Source: Phytohabitans sp052068095 (GTDB taxonomy: Bacteria > Actinomycetota > Actinomycetes > Mycobacteriales > Micromonosporaceae). From it: a stretch of DNA of 64,000 nucleotides. The notes below the pieces were generated by a model that saw only the letters and a program-made list of their open reading frames with translations, had not been told where the DNA came from and did not search any database. The stretch spans positions 186,001 through 250,000 of the forward strand of contig NZ_JBQHDG010000018.1 of the NCBI RefSeq assembly GCF_052068095.1, written 5' to 3'. Positions 17,346-25,827 of this stretch are shown here, piece after piece (the stretch's first letter is position 1; each line of letters opens with the position of its first letter). The translations under genes were made by a program, and so were the position numbers.

Positions 17346-19517
17346 ATGACTTCGATCGATCGACGTGGGCTCTTCAAGGCGGCCGGCGCGGTGGGCGTCG
17401 GTGCCGTCATCGGCCCGACCGTCGCCGGCACCGCTGGTGCGGCTGGTGCGGCCGCGCCGCTCACCCAGGCCGAGTTCCTGGACCGAAACCCGAGCTGGCG
17501 GGTCAAGCCGTTCGCCCTCGACCAGGTGACGCTGCGAGACGGCACGGTCTTCGCCCAGAAGCGCGACCGCGTCCTCACCTTCGCGGCCGCGTACCCGGCG
17601 GACCGGGTGCTGCACAACTTCCGGGTGACGGCGGGCCTGCCGACGCCGGCCGGATCCTCGCCACCCGGCGGCTGGGACGACGCGACCGGCAACCTGCGCG
17701 GCCACTACAGCGGCCACCTCATCACGCTCTTCGCCCAGGCGTACGCGTCGACGCGTCAGGCGGTCTTCCTCGACAAGGTCGACTACATCGTCGCCGAGCT
17801 CGGAAAGTGCCAGGACGCGCTCGCCGCGAGCGGGCTCTACAGCCATCCCGGCTTCCTGGCCGCCTACCCGGAGACGCAGTTCGTGCGGCTGGAGTCGTTC
17901 GCCACCTACCCGACGATCTGGGCGCCGTACTACACCTGCCACAAGATCATGCGTGGCCTGATCGACGCGTACCTGCTGGCCGGCAACGAGCAGGCACTGT
18001 CCATCGTGACCAAGATGGGCGACTGGGTGCACAGCCGGCTCTCGGTGCTGCCACGCGAGACGCTCAACCGGATGTGGTCGATCTACATCGCCGGCGAGTA
18101 CGGCGCGATGAACGAGGTCATGGCCGACCTGCACGCCATCACCGGCGAGGAGCGCTATCTCGTCACGGCCAAGTGCTTCGACAACCGCCAGTCGCTCTTC
18201 GGTGCCTGCGTCGAAGACCGCGACATTCTCACCCGGCTGCACGCCAATACGCACGTGCCACAGTTTCTGGGGTACTTGCGGGTCTTCGACCGGACGGATG
18301 AGCAGGAGTACTACGCGGCGGCGGAAAACTTCTGGCGGATGGTCGTTCCGCACCGCATGTACGCACACGGGGGTACCAGCGGCACCTGGCCGGCCACGCC
18401 AGACCTCGCGGCAAACACCAACGCCGAGCTCTTCCAACCGCGCGGCAACATCGCCAACTCCATCGCCGGCAACGGCGCCGAGACCTGCACGACCTACAAC
18501 CTGCTCAAGGTCGCGCGCAACCTCTTCTTCCACGACCCCGATCCGACCTATATGGACTACTACGAGCGGGGCCTGCTCAACCACATCCTCGGCTCGCGAC
18601 GCGACACGGACAGCACCACCAGCCCCAGCGTTACGTACTTCCTGCCGCTCAACCCGGGCAGCGTGCGCGGCTTTGGCAACACGGGCACGTGCTGCGGCGG
18701 CACGGGTTTGGAAAACCACACGAAGTACCAGGAGTCAATCTACTTCCGGTCGGCCGACAACTCGGCGCTCTACGTCAACCTCTATGTCGGGTCCACATTG
18801 CACTGGGCCGCGCGGGGCTTCACGATCAGCCAGGAGACGGACTTCCCGCGGCAGGAGGAAAGCACGCTGACCGTGACGGGCGAGGGATGGCTCGACATCC
18901 ACCTCCGCGTCCCGTCCTGGGCGAGCGGCTTCCGGGTCGAGATCAACGGCGTCGAGCGGGGCGGTCGCATGGAGCCCGGCACCTACCTGCGGCTGCGCCG
19001 GCGGTGGCACACCGGCGACACGATCCGCGTCTCGCTGCCCTTCCGGCTGCGGGTGGAGAAGGCACTCGACGACCCCGGTACGCAGACTGTCTTCAACGGT
19101 CCGATCGTGCTGCCCGCGGTGAGCGCGGAGACGTCGTTCCGGCAGTTCTCCTTCTACAAGGACGTCAAACTCGACGGCGGCATGTCCGACGCGATCACGG
19201 CGGGCGACGGTGGCGTTTTCACCACGAACGGCCACACACTCCGCCCGCTCTACATCGGTGACACGCAGCCGCAGCACATCTACTTCAAGCGCCACGAGCC
19301 GACGGTCGTGTTCGGCACGCGAGACTCCGGCGTGCCCAATCGAGACGGGTTCCTCGACGCGGTCTGGGCGGCTGCTCCGTTCCCCGACCACGACCGGTTC
19401 CTCGGGCAGGTGCGGCGCGTCTCGATCCAGTGGGTCGAGGAAGGCCGCCTCACGGCGGAGGAACGGACCGCGATCATGTCGGCCGCGATAGCCGCTCGGG
19501 AGGATCTGCGACCCTGA
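17346..19517 (+). CDS. Exported GH127-type beta-L-arabinofuranosidase (DUF1680 family)
   Basis: This 723-residue protein has a typical Tat signal (DRRGLFKAAG at residues 4-13). The GH127 catalytic barrel shows GHYSGHLITL and the zinc-cysteine site of this family: GAETCTTYN supplies a Glu and Cys, and GTCCGGTGLENH supplies the adjacent Cys pair, one of which is the nucleophile in characterised members. A C-terminal beta domain follows (DIHLRVPSWASGF). It should release L-arabinofuranose from plant arabinan or hydroxyproline glycans outside the cell. The ATG at 17346 with GGGGAGG upstream is chosen over a GTG at 17331. Confidence 0.88.
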   Translation: MTSIDRRGLFKAAGAVGVGAVIGPTVAGTAGAAGAAAPLTQAEFLDRNPSWRVKPFALDQVTLRDGTVFAQKRDRVLTFAAAYPADRVLHNFRVTAGLPTPAGSSPPGGWDDATGNLRGHYSGHLITLFAQAYASTRQAVFLDKVDYIVAELGKCQDALAASGLYSHPGFLAAYPETQFVRLESFATYPTIWAPYYTCHKIMRGLIDAYLLAGNEQALSIVTKMGDWVHSRLSVLPRETLNRMWSIYIAGEYGAMNEVMADLHAITGEERYLVTAKCFDNRQSLFGACVEDRDILTRLHANTHVPQFLGYLRVFDRTDEQEYYAAAENFWRMVVPHRMYAHGGTSGTWPATPDLAANTNAELFQPRGNIANSIAGNGAETCTTYNLLKVARNLFFHDPDPTYMDYYERGLLNHILGSRRDTDSTTSPSVTYFLPLNPGSVRGFGNTGTCCGGTGLENHTKYQESIYFRSADNSALYVNLYVGSTLHWAARGFTISQETDFPRQEESTLTVTGEGWLDIHLRVPSWASGFRVEINGVERGGRMEPGTYLRLRRRWHTGDTIRVSLPFRLRVEKALDDPGTQTVFNGPIVLPAVSAETSFRQFSFYKDVKLDGGMSDAITAGDGGVFTTNGHTLRPLYIGDTQPQHIYFKRHEPTVVFGTRDSGVPNRDGFLDAVWAAAPFPDHDRFLGQVRRVSIQWVEEGRLTAEERTAIMSAAIAAREDLRP

Positions 19518-19595
19518 CGCCACCCCACGAAGACGCTCCGCTTCGCTTCACGTCTACGCGGGACCCGGCGGCTGAAATCGACGTCTTCCTATATT

Positions 19596-19604
19596 GATAG
19601 CGCC
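19596..19604 (+). promoter_or_regulatory. GATAGCGCC motif shared with the GH127 upstream site
   Basis: The same nine bases occur at 17321-17329, inside the second inverted repeat upstream of GH127. Here they lie 59 bp upstream of the next secreted hydrolase-like gene. A shared regulator is possible, but the second arm is missing at this copy. Confidence 0.3.
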
Positions 19605-19662
19605 GGCATATGCTTTCGAAATCTGTCGATAGGCAGCGCCGCGCTACGGCCAGGGGGACACG

Positions 19663-21333
19663 ATGCCACGGCGATCTGGAGTAACACGCTGGTCAGCGGG
19701 CATCGTGGCGGTGGCGCTCACGGCCGCGGCACAGTCCGCGCCGGCCACGGGTGCCACCGCCACCCCACTCCGGCCCGCGGACTTCGTCGTGTACGGGTTC
19801 AGCCAGTCCGACGTGGCCCAGGAGGATCCGCAGGTCTACGAGCTCGACCCGGACACCACCATCCGCGCGATCGGCAAGTGGTCCACCGCCGGCGACGAGG
19901 CGTCCGACTACAACTTCGCGCAGATCGGGCGCTACCACGCCAAGGGCATCAACTTCATGGGCAGCGGCACCGCCAGCGTGATCTTCGAGAAAGACTTCGC
20001 GACGCCGGAAATCTTCGCGGACATGGCCACAAAGGACGCTGACGGCAACACCGTGCCCCATCCCGAGATCGGTGTCCCGGACCCCGCGTTTCGCGGCAAT
20101 ATCTTCAACCCGAAGTATCGCCAGTACCTCCTTTCCTGGGCCCGGATCCAGATCGACGGCGGCGTCGACGGGGTCAACTTCGACGAGATCAACGCGGGCT
20201 TCAGCGGCGGCTCGAAGTACGGCTTCAACGGCAACGAAGGCTTCGACGACTACGCGATCGCCGACTTCAACCGGTACCTGCTGGCGAAGTACCCGTCATA
20301 CACCGCGGCCGACTGGAAGTCGCGCTTCGGGATGACCGACGACAACATCCTCCGCCGCGACGTGCCGGCCGGCGACCTGGCCGCCAACTTCAACTACCGG
20401 GAGTACCTGCGCGCGGGCGGCTGGAACCTCGACCCGCTCAACGCGGCCAACCCGCTGGCGCCCGAGTGGGGCCGCGTGGTCGCCAACCGGATGTACGCCG
20501 AGGACACGTCGTTCACCGCCACGTACATCCGCCGGTACTGGAAGCAGATGGTGGACGAGCTGCGCGCGTACGCCTGGCGCACCGTCCACAAGCGACTCCT
20601 CATCTCCTCCAACGGCCTCTGGCCCTACGTCGACTTCAACAGCGTCGGCATGTATCCGTGGAACCCCGACGAACAGACGCCCGACTTCCGCGGCGCCGAC
20701 TACGTGCCCGTGGTCGACGGGCACCTCAACGGCGCCAAGTCGCTCCAGTCGCAGTACCGCTACCTGAAGGACCAGAGCGCCCGCATCGCCGGCACCGTGC
20801 CGGTCGTCGTATTCATCGACTGGCCGAGCGACATGATGACCAACTACCTCAACCTCCCGTTGCAGGAGAAGAAGGACTACTGGCAGATCTTCGGCGCGGA
20901 GGCGTACGCGAACGGCATCTTCCCGTCCTTCCACCTCAAGGACACGGTTGGCAGCCCGACCGCGACCGACCTGGGGATGATGGACTTCTTCACCACGTAC
21001 ACGCGCTTCTACAAGGAGCACCGCACGCTCTTCAAGGACAACGCGATCGGCGCACAGGCGGTCCGTGCCAGTGCGGCCAACGTATCGGCGAGCCTGCTCG
21101 TGCAGCGCGGCACCGGAAGGCGCTCGATCCACCTGGTCAACCACAACTACAGCCAGGGGATCACGCCACAGACCGGGTTCACTGTGGAGGCTGACGTACC
21201 GTCGTGCCCGCGACGCCTCACGGTGGTGTCGCCGGACTTCGCGGGGTCGAAGTCACCGGCATTCTCGTGCCGGCAGGGCAGGCTGAGGCTGACCGTCGAC
21301 CGCCTCGACTACTACAACATCATCCAGCTGTAG
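19663..21333 (+). CDS. Secreted glycoside-hydrolase-like barrel protein
   Basis: This 556-residue protein has a Sec signal (IVAVALTAAAQSAPATGATA). The mature part reads like a TIM barrel: HAKGINFMGSG, DGGVDGVNFDEINAGF with acidic residues at a strand end, LLISSNGLWPYVDF, VVVFIDWPSDMM and a C-terminal beta domain (SIHLVNHNY, VEADVP). The D/E cluster in NFDEIN could be catalytic, as in uncharacterised GH-like families; no CAZy family can be named from sequence alone. It follows the GH127 gene by 145 bp on the same strand and shares an upstream motif, so it likely acts on related plant polysaccharide. Confidence 0.75.
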   Translation: MPRRSGVTRWSAGIVAVALTAAAQSAPATGATATPLRPADFVVYGFSQSDVAQEDPQVYELDPDTTIRAIGKWSTAGDEASDYNFAQIGRYHAKGINFMGSGTASVIFEKDFATPEIFADMATKDADGNTVPHPEIGVPDPAFRGNIFNPKYRQYLLSWARIQIDGGVDGVNFDEINAGFSGGSKYGFNGNEGFDDYAIADFNRYLLAKYPSYTAADWKSRFGMTDDNILRRDVPAGDLAANFNYREYLRAGGWNLDPLNAANPLAPEWGRVVANRMYAEDTSFTATYIRRYWKQMVDELRAYAWRTVHKRLLISSNGLWPYVDFNSVGMYPWNPDEQTPDFRGADYVPVVDGHLNGAKSLQSQYRYLKDQSARIAGTVPVVVFIDWPSDMMTNYLNLPLQEKKDYWQIFGAEAYANGIFPSFHLKDTVGSPTATDLGMMDFFTTYTRFYKEHRTLFKDNAIGAQAVRASAANVSASLLVQRGTGRRSIHLVNHNYSQGITPQTGFTVEADVPSCPRRLTVVSPDFAGSKSPAFSCRQGRLRLTVDRLDYYNIIQL

Positions 21334-21371
21334 CCCCGAGACCGGCCGACGGCCATCCGCGGTGCGGTCGC

Positions 21372-21494
21372 TCAGAAGAGAAACCAGAGCAGCGGTCCGG
21401 TCAGTACGGCGAAATCACGGGTGACGGCAACGGCCGCCACGCCGAGCGCCGCCGCGACTCCGCCGCCGATGGTGGCCGCCTTGATAGTCGACAT
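21372..21494 (-). CDS. Putative 40-residue membrane peptide
   Basis: A short frame starts at ATG 21494 with GGCGGAG five bases upstream and encodes 40 residues. It has one long hydrophobic stretch (IGGGVAAALGVAAVAVTRD) and an aromatic end (LLWFLF). Codon third positions are GC-rich like real genes here. An upstream in-frame ATG at 21557 lacks an RBS. It could be a small membrane peptide or a chance frame; there is no recognised family. Confidence 0.45.
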   Translation of the reverse strand: MSTIKAATIGGGVAAALGVAAVAVTRDFAVLTGPLLWFLF

Positions 21495-22132
21495 AGGACT
21501 CCGCCCTTCGAGGTGCTGGAATAGCTTGACCGGCGGACCGTACGCCGGCGGGTCCATATGGGACTGTCAGTTCTTGGACCCGAATCGTCATCCGAGCCAC
21601 GTGGCCCACAAGCTTTCGGCTGGCGAGGCCGCACGCCGTCCATCTCAGGCCGACATCCCGACCACAAACAGCCGACCCCGAAAGCGCTACGGCGATGCCT
21701 CAAAGCTCCGGTTGGCCGTTTGTCCCCCAATGCCCCTCGGCGAAGCGACGGGAGAGAAACCGGATCGAGGCATGTCCGCAGCTGACACGGACGTGGGCGA
21801 ATCTGCTTGAAGGCGTCACGACGGCGCGTGATCCTACTCCGAAAGGTCGCTGTCATTCTTTGCCGGAAAGGGTCGGCCCAAAGTGGTGTCCGGCGTCCGA
21901 TCATCCATTCGATTGTTGGCCAGTCGCTCAGATTGTGCGTTAGGCCGATAGTGGACTTCTTTCTTGACTCGGCTGCTGCTTGACTGCCATACATTGATTT
22001 TCGCCGTCGAAAGGTGCTCCCCTCACCATGACTGCCGCCGTCCCAGTCGCTGGTCAATTGAGCCGTCTCGCGGTGCCTGGAGAGCGGCTTGGTTGGATCT
22101 TTCGCGATCGAAATCTCTATCGTCGTCGCTTT
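21495..22132. other. Lower-GC intergenic region upstream of the VirD4-like gene
   Basis: About 640 bp without a convincing gene and with visibly lower GC than its surroundings. Two CTTGACT direct repeats (21963-21969 and 21979-21985) lie 16 bp apart upstream of the next gene and may be part of its promoter. Nothing else stands out. Confidence 0.6.
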
Positions 22133-24061
22133 ATGGAGCCACCGCCGGTGCCGGAGATGGTCAATCCCGTCTTCGCGCAGCGCGTGGCGACGCACCAGGC
22201 ACAGATGGCCAAGCGGATCCTGCTGGTGCTCGGGATCGGCGGTGGGTTCGGCTTTCTGCTGCTGTGCTGTGGCGGCATGGCCAGCTCCGGCAGCGAGGGC
22301 GCCGGCACCGGGCTGATGGTCTTCGGCCTGCTCGTCGGGCTGGCCGCCGCCGGCGCCGCCGTCCTGCCGTGGCTTGTCTACAACAACGCGAAGAGCGCGC
22401 TCCAGCGCGAGCAGCAGCGCGTCCAGGAGGCCTACCAGCAGGCCATGGCGCACTGGAACGCCCGCCGCGCGGCGCATGACCACCACCAGCGGGCCGCGGT
22501 CGACCAGATGTTCGAGTGGGGTGCGGCCGCGCCGGCGCCGGGAAACCGCCGGGTCGACATCGTCGGTGGCACGAGTTGGGGTTGGGAGGCCCTCCTCACC
22601 GTGTTCGGCGGTTCGCTGCTGAGCACGCGGGGTGCGGTCACGTTGGTCGACTTCACCGGTGAGGCGCTCTGCGGCGAGCTGCTCAGCCTGGCCGAGGAGA
22701 CACGCCGCACCGTCCGGCTCACCGCCCTGCCGTCGCAGCTCGACCAGGTCAACCTGGCGGCCGGCCTGGAGACGCGGGAGCTTGTCGACAGCCTGGTGGA
22801 GTCGATGTACGGCGACCGGGAGACCGGCAGCCGCGCGGAGCGGAGCCAGGACACGATGATCCTCACCGAGATCTGCGAGGTGCTCGGGGGCGACATCACC
22901 GTGGCCCGCGTGATCGCCGGGTTGCGGGTGCTGACCGACCGCTCGGGTGAGCCGGCGCTGAGCCCCGCGGAGGTCGCGCGGGTGCGCGACCTGATGTCCG
23001 ACGAGGCGCGCCGCCAGGCGCATCCGCACCTGCGGCGGATCGAGGGCTTCCTACGCCCGCTGGAGTCGATGGGTGCCTCGGCGGTCGACCTGCCCGCCGT
23101 CGACCTGTCCTGCCTCGTCGCCGACCGGGACGGTCGCAGTGCGCACGGCGAGCTGCTCAAGGATCTGATCGTGCAGTGGCTCATCCGGCAGGTGATGCGC
23201 GGGCGGGTCCAGGGCGGCTCGATCGTCGTGTCGGGCGCCGACGAGGTGCACCACCAGCACATCGAGCGGTTGACCACCGTGTGCGAGCGGAGCGGCGTGC
23301 GGTTGGTGCTTTTCTTCCAGCACCTGCGCGAGCAGACGCGGCAGCTGCTGGGCGGCGGCGAGGTCTGCTTCATGCGCCTGGGCAACCACCAGGAGGCGCA
23401 GCAGGCGGCGGAGTTCATCGGACGGCAGCACAAGTTCGTGCTCAGCCAGCTGACCCGCACGCTCGGCGGCAACGAGACGCACACGGTCGCCGACTCCGAG
23501 GGATACTCCATTTCGGAGGGTCATTCGGTGACCAAGGGCGGATACTCCGGGTCCTCCGGCGGGCAGCGGCACGGCGGCAGCTTCTGGAGCCGCACGCGAA
23601 ACTGGAGCCATACCCGTGACTGGAGCCAGACGCTGTCGACCGCCACGGGCACCAACTGGAGCAACGCGACATCCGCCCAGCGGGTCTACGAGTTCGCCGT
23701 CGAGCCGCGTGTGCTCCAGGATCTGCCCGACTACGCGTTGCTGCTGGTCAAGGGTGAGGGCAGAGGGTCCGTCGTGCAGGCGGTCGAGTGCGACCCGGCG
23801 ATCACCACGCTGCCGCGCATGACCATGGCCGCGCTCGACGACGTGCCCCTGCCACCGCCGCAGGAAGCGGTGATCCCGGTGTCCGGGCCGCCCCAGCAGG
23901 TGACGGTCTCCCGTCCCGCGCCACTCACGGGGGTGCCGGTCAACCAGGTGCCGCCGGGCCAGCTCACGCCGCCGCAGCAGTACCAGCCGCAGCCGCACTA
24001 TCCGGCGCCACAGCAGCCGTACTACCCGCCGCCGCAGCAGCCGCCCTATCCACCGCACTAG
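22133..24061 (+). CDS. VirD4/TraG-like ATPase-fold membrane protein with degenerate Walker A
   Basis: This is a protein of about 642 residues. Two N-terminal transmembrane segments (ILLVLGIGGGFGFLLLCCGG and GLMVFGLLVGLAAAGAAVLPW) precede a coiled region and a TraG/VirD4-like domain. GGTSWGWEALLT stands where a GPTGSGKS P-loop is expected, followed by VTLVDFTGEAL. Later come VVSGADEVHH (Walker B-like), RLVLFFQHLREQ and a LQDLPDYALLLVKGEG C-terminal strand, ending in a Pro/Gln/Tyr-rich tail. The P-loop Lys and Ser/Thr are missing, so it probably does not hydrolyse ATP. The start is uncertain: an in-frame ATG at 22028 exists, but the 35 intervening codons have only about 50 % GC3, unlike the gene. 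Confidence 0.65.
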   Translation: MEPPPVPEMVNPVFAQRVATHQAQMAKRILLVLGIGGGFGFLLLCCGGMASSGSEGAGTGLMVFGLLVGLAAAGAAVLPWLVYNNAKSALQREQQRVQEAYQQAMAHWNARRAAHDHHQRAAVDQMFEWGAAAPAPGNRRVDIVGGTSWGWEALLTVFGGSLLSTRGAVTLVDFTGEALCGELLSLAEETRRTVRLTALPSQLDQVNLAAGLETRELVDSLVESMYGDRETGSRAERSQDTMILTEICEVLGGDITVARVIAGLRVLTDRSGEPALSPAEVARVRDLMSDEARRQAHPHLRRIEGFLRPLESMGASAVDLPAVDLSCLVADRDGRSAHGELLKDLIVQWLIRQVMRGRVQGGSIVVSGADEVHHQHIERLTTVCERSGVRLVLFFQHLREQTRQLLGGGEVCFMRLGNHQEAQQAAEFIGRQHKFVLSQLTRTLGGNETHTVADSEGYSISEGHSVTKGGYSGSSGGQRHGGSFWSRTRNWSHTRDWSQTLSTATGTNWSNATSAQRVYEFAVEPRVLQDLPDYALLLVKGEGRGSVVQAVECDPAITTLPRMTMAALDDVPLPPPQEAVIPVSGPPQQVTVSRPAPLTGVPVNQVPPGQLTPPQQYQPQPHYPAPQQPYYPPPQQPPYPPH

Positions 24062-24160
24062 CGGACTTCGGATTCGGGGTTGCCGTCGTGGTGGTTTCCA
24101 AGCTGTTTTTCCCGCGTCCGCGTCAGTCGCAGACCGTATGCTCCCGCGGGCACCGCTCCG

Positions 24161-24180
24161 GCCGGCCCACAAGGGCCGGC
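24161..24180. terminator. Hairpin after the VirD4-like gene
   Basis: GCCGGCCC-ACAA-GGGCCGGC is a perfect 8-bp stem with a 4-nt loop, 100 bp past the stop at 24061. There is no U-tract. Confidence 0.65.
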
Positions 24181-24272
24181 GCAGCCGGCGGGGTCAGCGC
24201 GACCAACAGCGGACGGGTAAGGCCGCGGGAGCAACGGTCCGGACCACGACGGACATCGCGGTAGCTCACATC

Positions 24273-24306
24273 TTTATCTGGAATCTAGGTTTATCTGGAA
24301 CCTCGG
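24273..24306 (+). repeat. Tandem 17-bp repeat
   Basis: TTTATCTGGAATCTAGG (24273-24289) is followed directly by TTTATCTGGAACCTCGG (24290-24306), with two mismatches. It lies about 150 bp upstream of the Ig-like protein gene in otherwise GC-rich DNA. It may be a binding site for a regulator; nothing proves function. Confidence 0.6.
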
Positions 24307-24452
24307 TTTCCAGGCGCGGAGCCAGAGCCGCCTCGACCCGGAAGGCTCTCCCGCGGCGGCTCTGTCGCCTTTCCGCAAGCTGGTGTACGGGGCGCCGGGT
24401 GCGTGGCACATTGGACTCGTGACTCCCGTGTGAGACGGATCCGGGAGGCGGG

Positions 24453-25823
24453 ATGGCATTGCCACTGCGGGTGACAGTGTCGATCAATCGGATTGACGCG
24501 GCACCCGGCGATCGGTTCAACTTCGACGTCACACTGCGAAATACGAGCGACATCGTCGAGCACTACGTGGTCGAGATGCTCGGGCTCCCGGCCGGCGCGA
24601 CCGCGCGGGTCGAGCCCGACGTCGCCAAGCTGCGGCCCGGCGAGACCGCCACGGCGACCGTGCAGCTCGCGGTGCCCGAGCAGTCGCCGGCCGCGGCCGG
24701 CCTCTACACGCTGGGCGTCCTCGTGCGCTCGCGCTACCGGCCGGAGGTCTCGCGCTGCGAGGAGTTTCCGCTGACCCTCGCGGCCGTCGACGACCTCGCG
24801 GTGCGGGTCGATCCCGAGGTCGCGACCGGCGGCCGCGGCGCCCGGTACACGGTGCAGGTCACCAACGGGGGCAACCTGCCGGTGCGGCTGGCACTCGGCG
24901 CGTCCGACCCGGAGCGGCGGGTCGCGTCGACGTTCGAGCCGCCCGTCCTCGACCTGCCGCAGGGCGCGACAGCACACTCGTTCCTGAGCGTCCACGCGCC
25001 CGTCCCGTGGAACAAGGAAAAGCAGCGGGTGCTGACCGTCGAGGCCGTCGGCGGCGGCGCCCGGGGCACCGGCACCGCCACGTTCGTGCAGCGGCCCCGT
25101 TTCGCCTCGAAGTTGGTGCGCACCGCCGGCATGGTGGGTGCCGTCGTCGCGGTGGTCGGGGCCGTGCTGGCCGGAGCGCTGATCGCCCGGGGCGGCGAAG
25201 AAGAGCCCGACCCGGGTGCCACCGGGCCACCCGGAGTCGCCACCTCCGGGCCCGCCGTCGTGCCACCGGCTTCACCGTCCGCGGCGGCCCCGCCGAGTCC
25301 CAGCGCGCCGCCCACCACAGAGGCACCCTCACCCACCGGACCACCGCCACCGGACCCGCAGGTCGTCGATGTCACCCAACCCTTCGGCGAACCAGCCAAC
25401 GGGGTACTCGACGACGACGCGTTCCGGCGGCGCGGGCTTCTGATTTCCGGGGCGCCGGAGCAGGGCGTGCGCCAGGAGTGCGCGAACGCGTTCTCGGTAG
25501 CGGTCACCGGAGACGCCAACAGCGGCCGCTCCCTTTCCGCCGCCCTTTCCAACAACGAAAACGAGTGCACGGACGTGCCCGTCCTGATCAGGTTGCGGGT
25601 CTCGGTCTCCACGATCCAGGTCACCGTCGCGGGCGACGAGGAGACCCGTCAACTCGAGGTCTTCTACAAAGACAACACCCGCTTCGTCGAAAACGACCTG
25701 ACCGTCACCCCTGAGGAACGGCGCACCGAGATCGACTTCCTGGTGGTACGCGGCCTCCCCGCCGCCGACGGCACCGTCCCCGCGGCGCAGATCGTGGAGA
25801 TCCGGTTCACCCCGTCCACGTGA
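24453..25823 (+). CDS. Ig-like single-span membrane protein (COG1470 type)
   Basis: This 456-residue protein has no signal peptide. Residues 1-215 are two Ig-like beta-sandwich domains (FNFDVTLRNTSD; LRPGETATATVQL; YTVQVTNGGNLPVRL) of the COG1470 type. One transmembrane helix (VGAVVAVVGAVLAGALIA, about 230-248) and a Pro/Ser/Thr linker follow, then a C-terminal domain with paired Cys. Without a signal peptide the Ig part is probably cytoplasmic. Similar proteins are common beside actinobacterial contractile-injection loci, and it is convergent with the CIS operon end (4-bp gap). It could dock the particle at the membrane. The ATG at 24453 has GGGAGG upstream. Confidence 0.75.
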   Translation: MALPLRVTVSINRIDAAPGDRFNFDVTLRNTSDIVEHYVVEMLGLPAGATARVEPDVAKLRPGETATATVQLAVPEQSPAAAGLYTLGVLVRSRYRPEVSRCEEFPLTLAAVDDLAVRVDPEVATGGRGARYTVQVTNGGNLPVRLALGASDPERRVASTFEPPVLDLPQGATAHSFLSVHAPVPWNKEKQRVLTVEAVGGGARGTGTATFVQRPRFASKLVRTAGMVGAVVAVVGAVLAGALIARGGEEEPDPGATGPPGVATSGPAVVPPASPSAAAPPSPSAPPTTEAPSPTGPPPPDPQVVDVTQPFGEPANGVLDDDAFRRRGLLISGAPEQGVRQECANAFSVAVTGDANSGRSLSAALSNNENECTDVPVLIRLRVSVSTIQVTVAGDEETRQLEVFYKDNTRFVENDLTVTPEERRTEIDFLVVRGLPAADGTVPAAQIVEIRFTPST

Positions 25824-25827
25824 CGGC

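Larger units (their letters stand above)
24062..24452. other. Intergenic region with a terminator and tandem repeats
   Basis: About 390 bp without a gene. It holds the hairpin at 24161-24180, which probably ends the VirD4-like transcript, and a tandem 17-bp repeat at 24273-24306 upstream of the Ig-like membrane protein. Confidence 0.7.

Noticed and set aside
22133..24061. Conjugative element (coupling protein of an ICE)
   Set aside because: No relaxase, VirB4-like ATPase, attachment sites or integrase in the window, and the P-loop is not functional.
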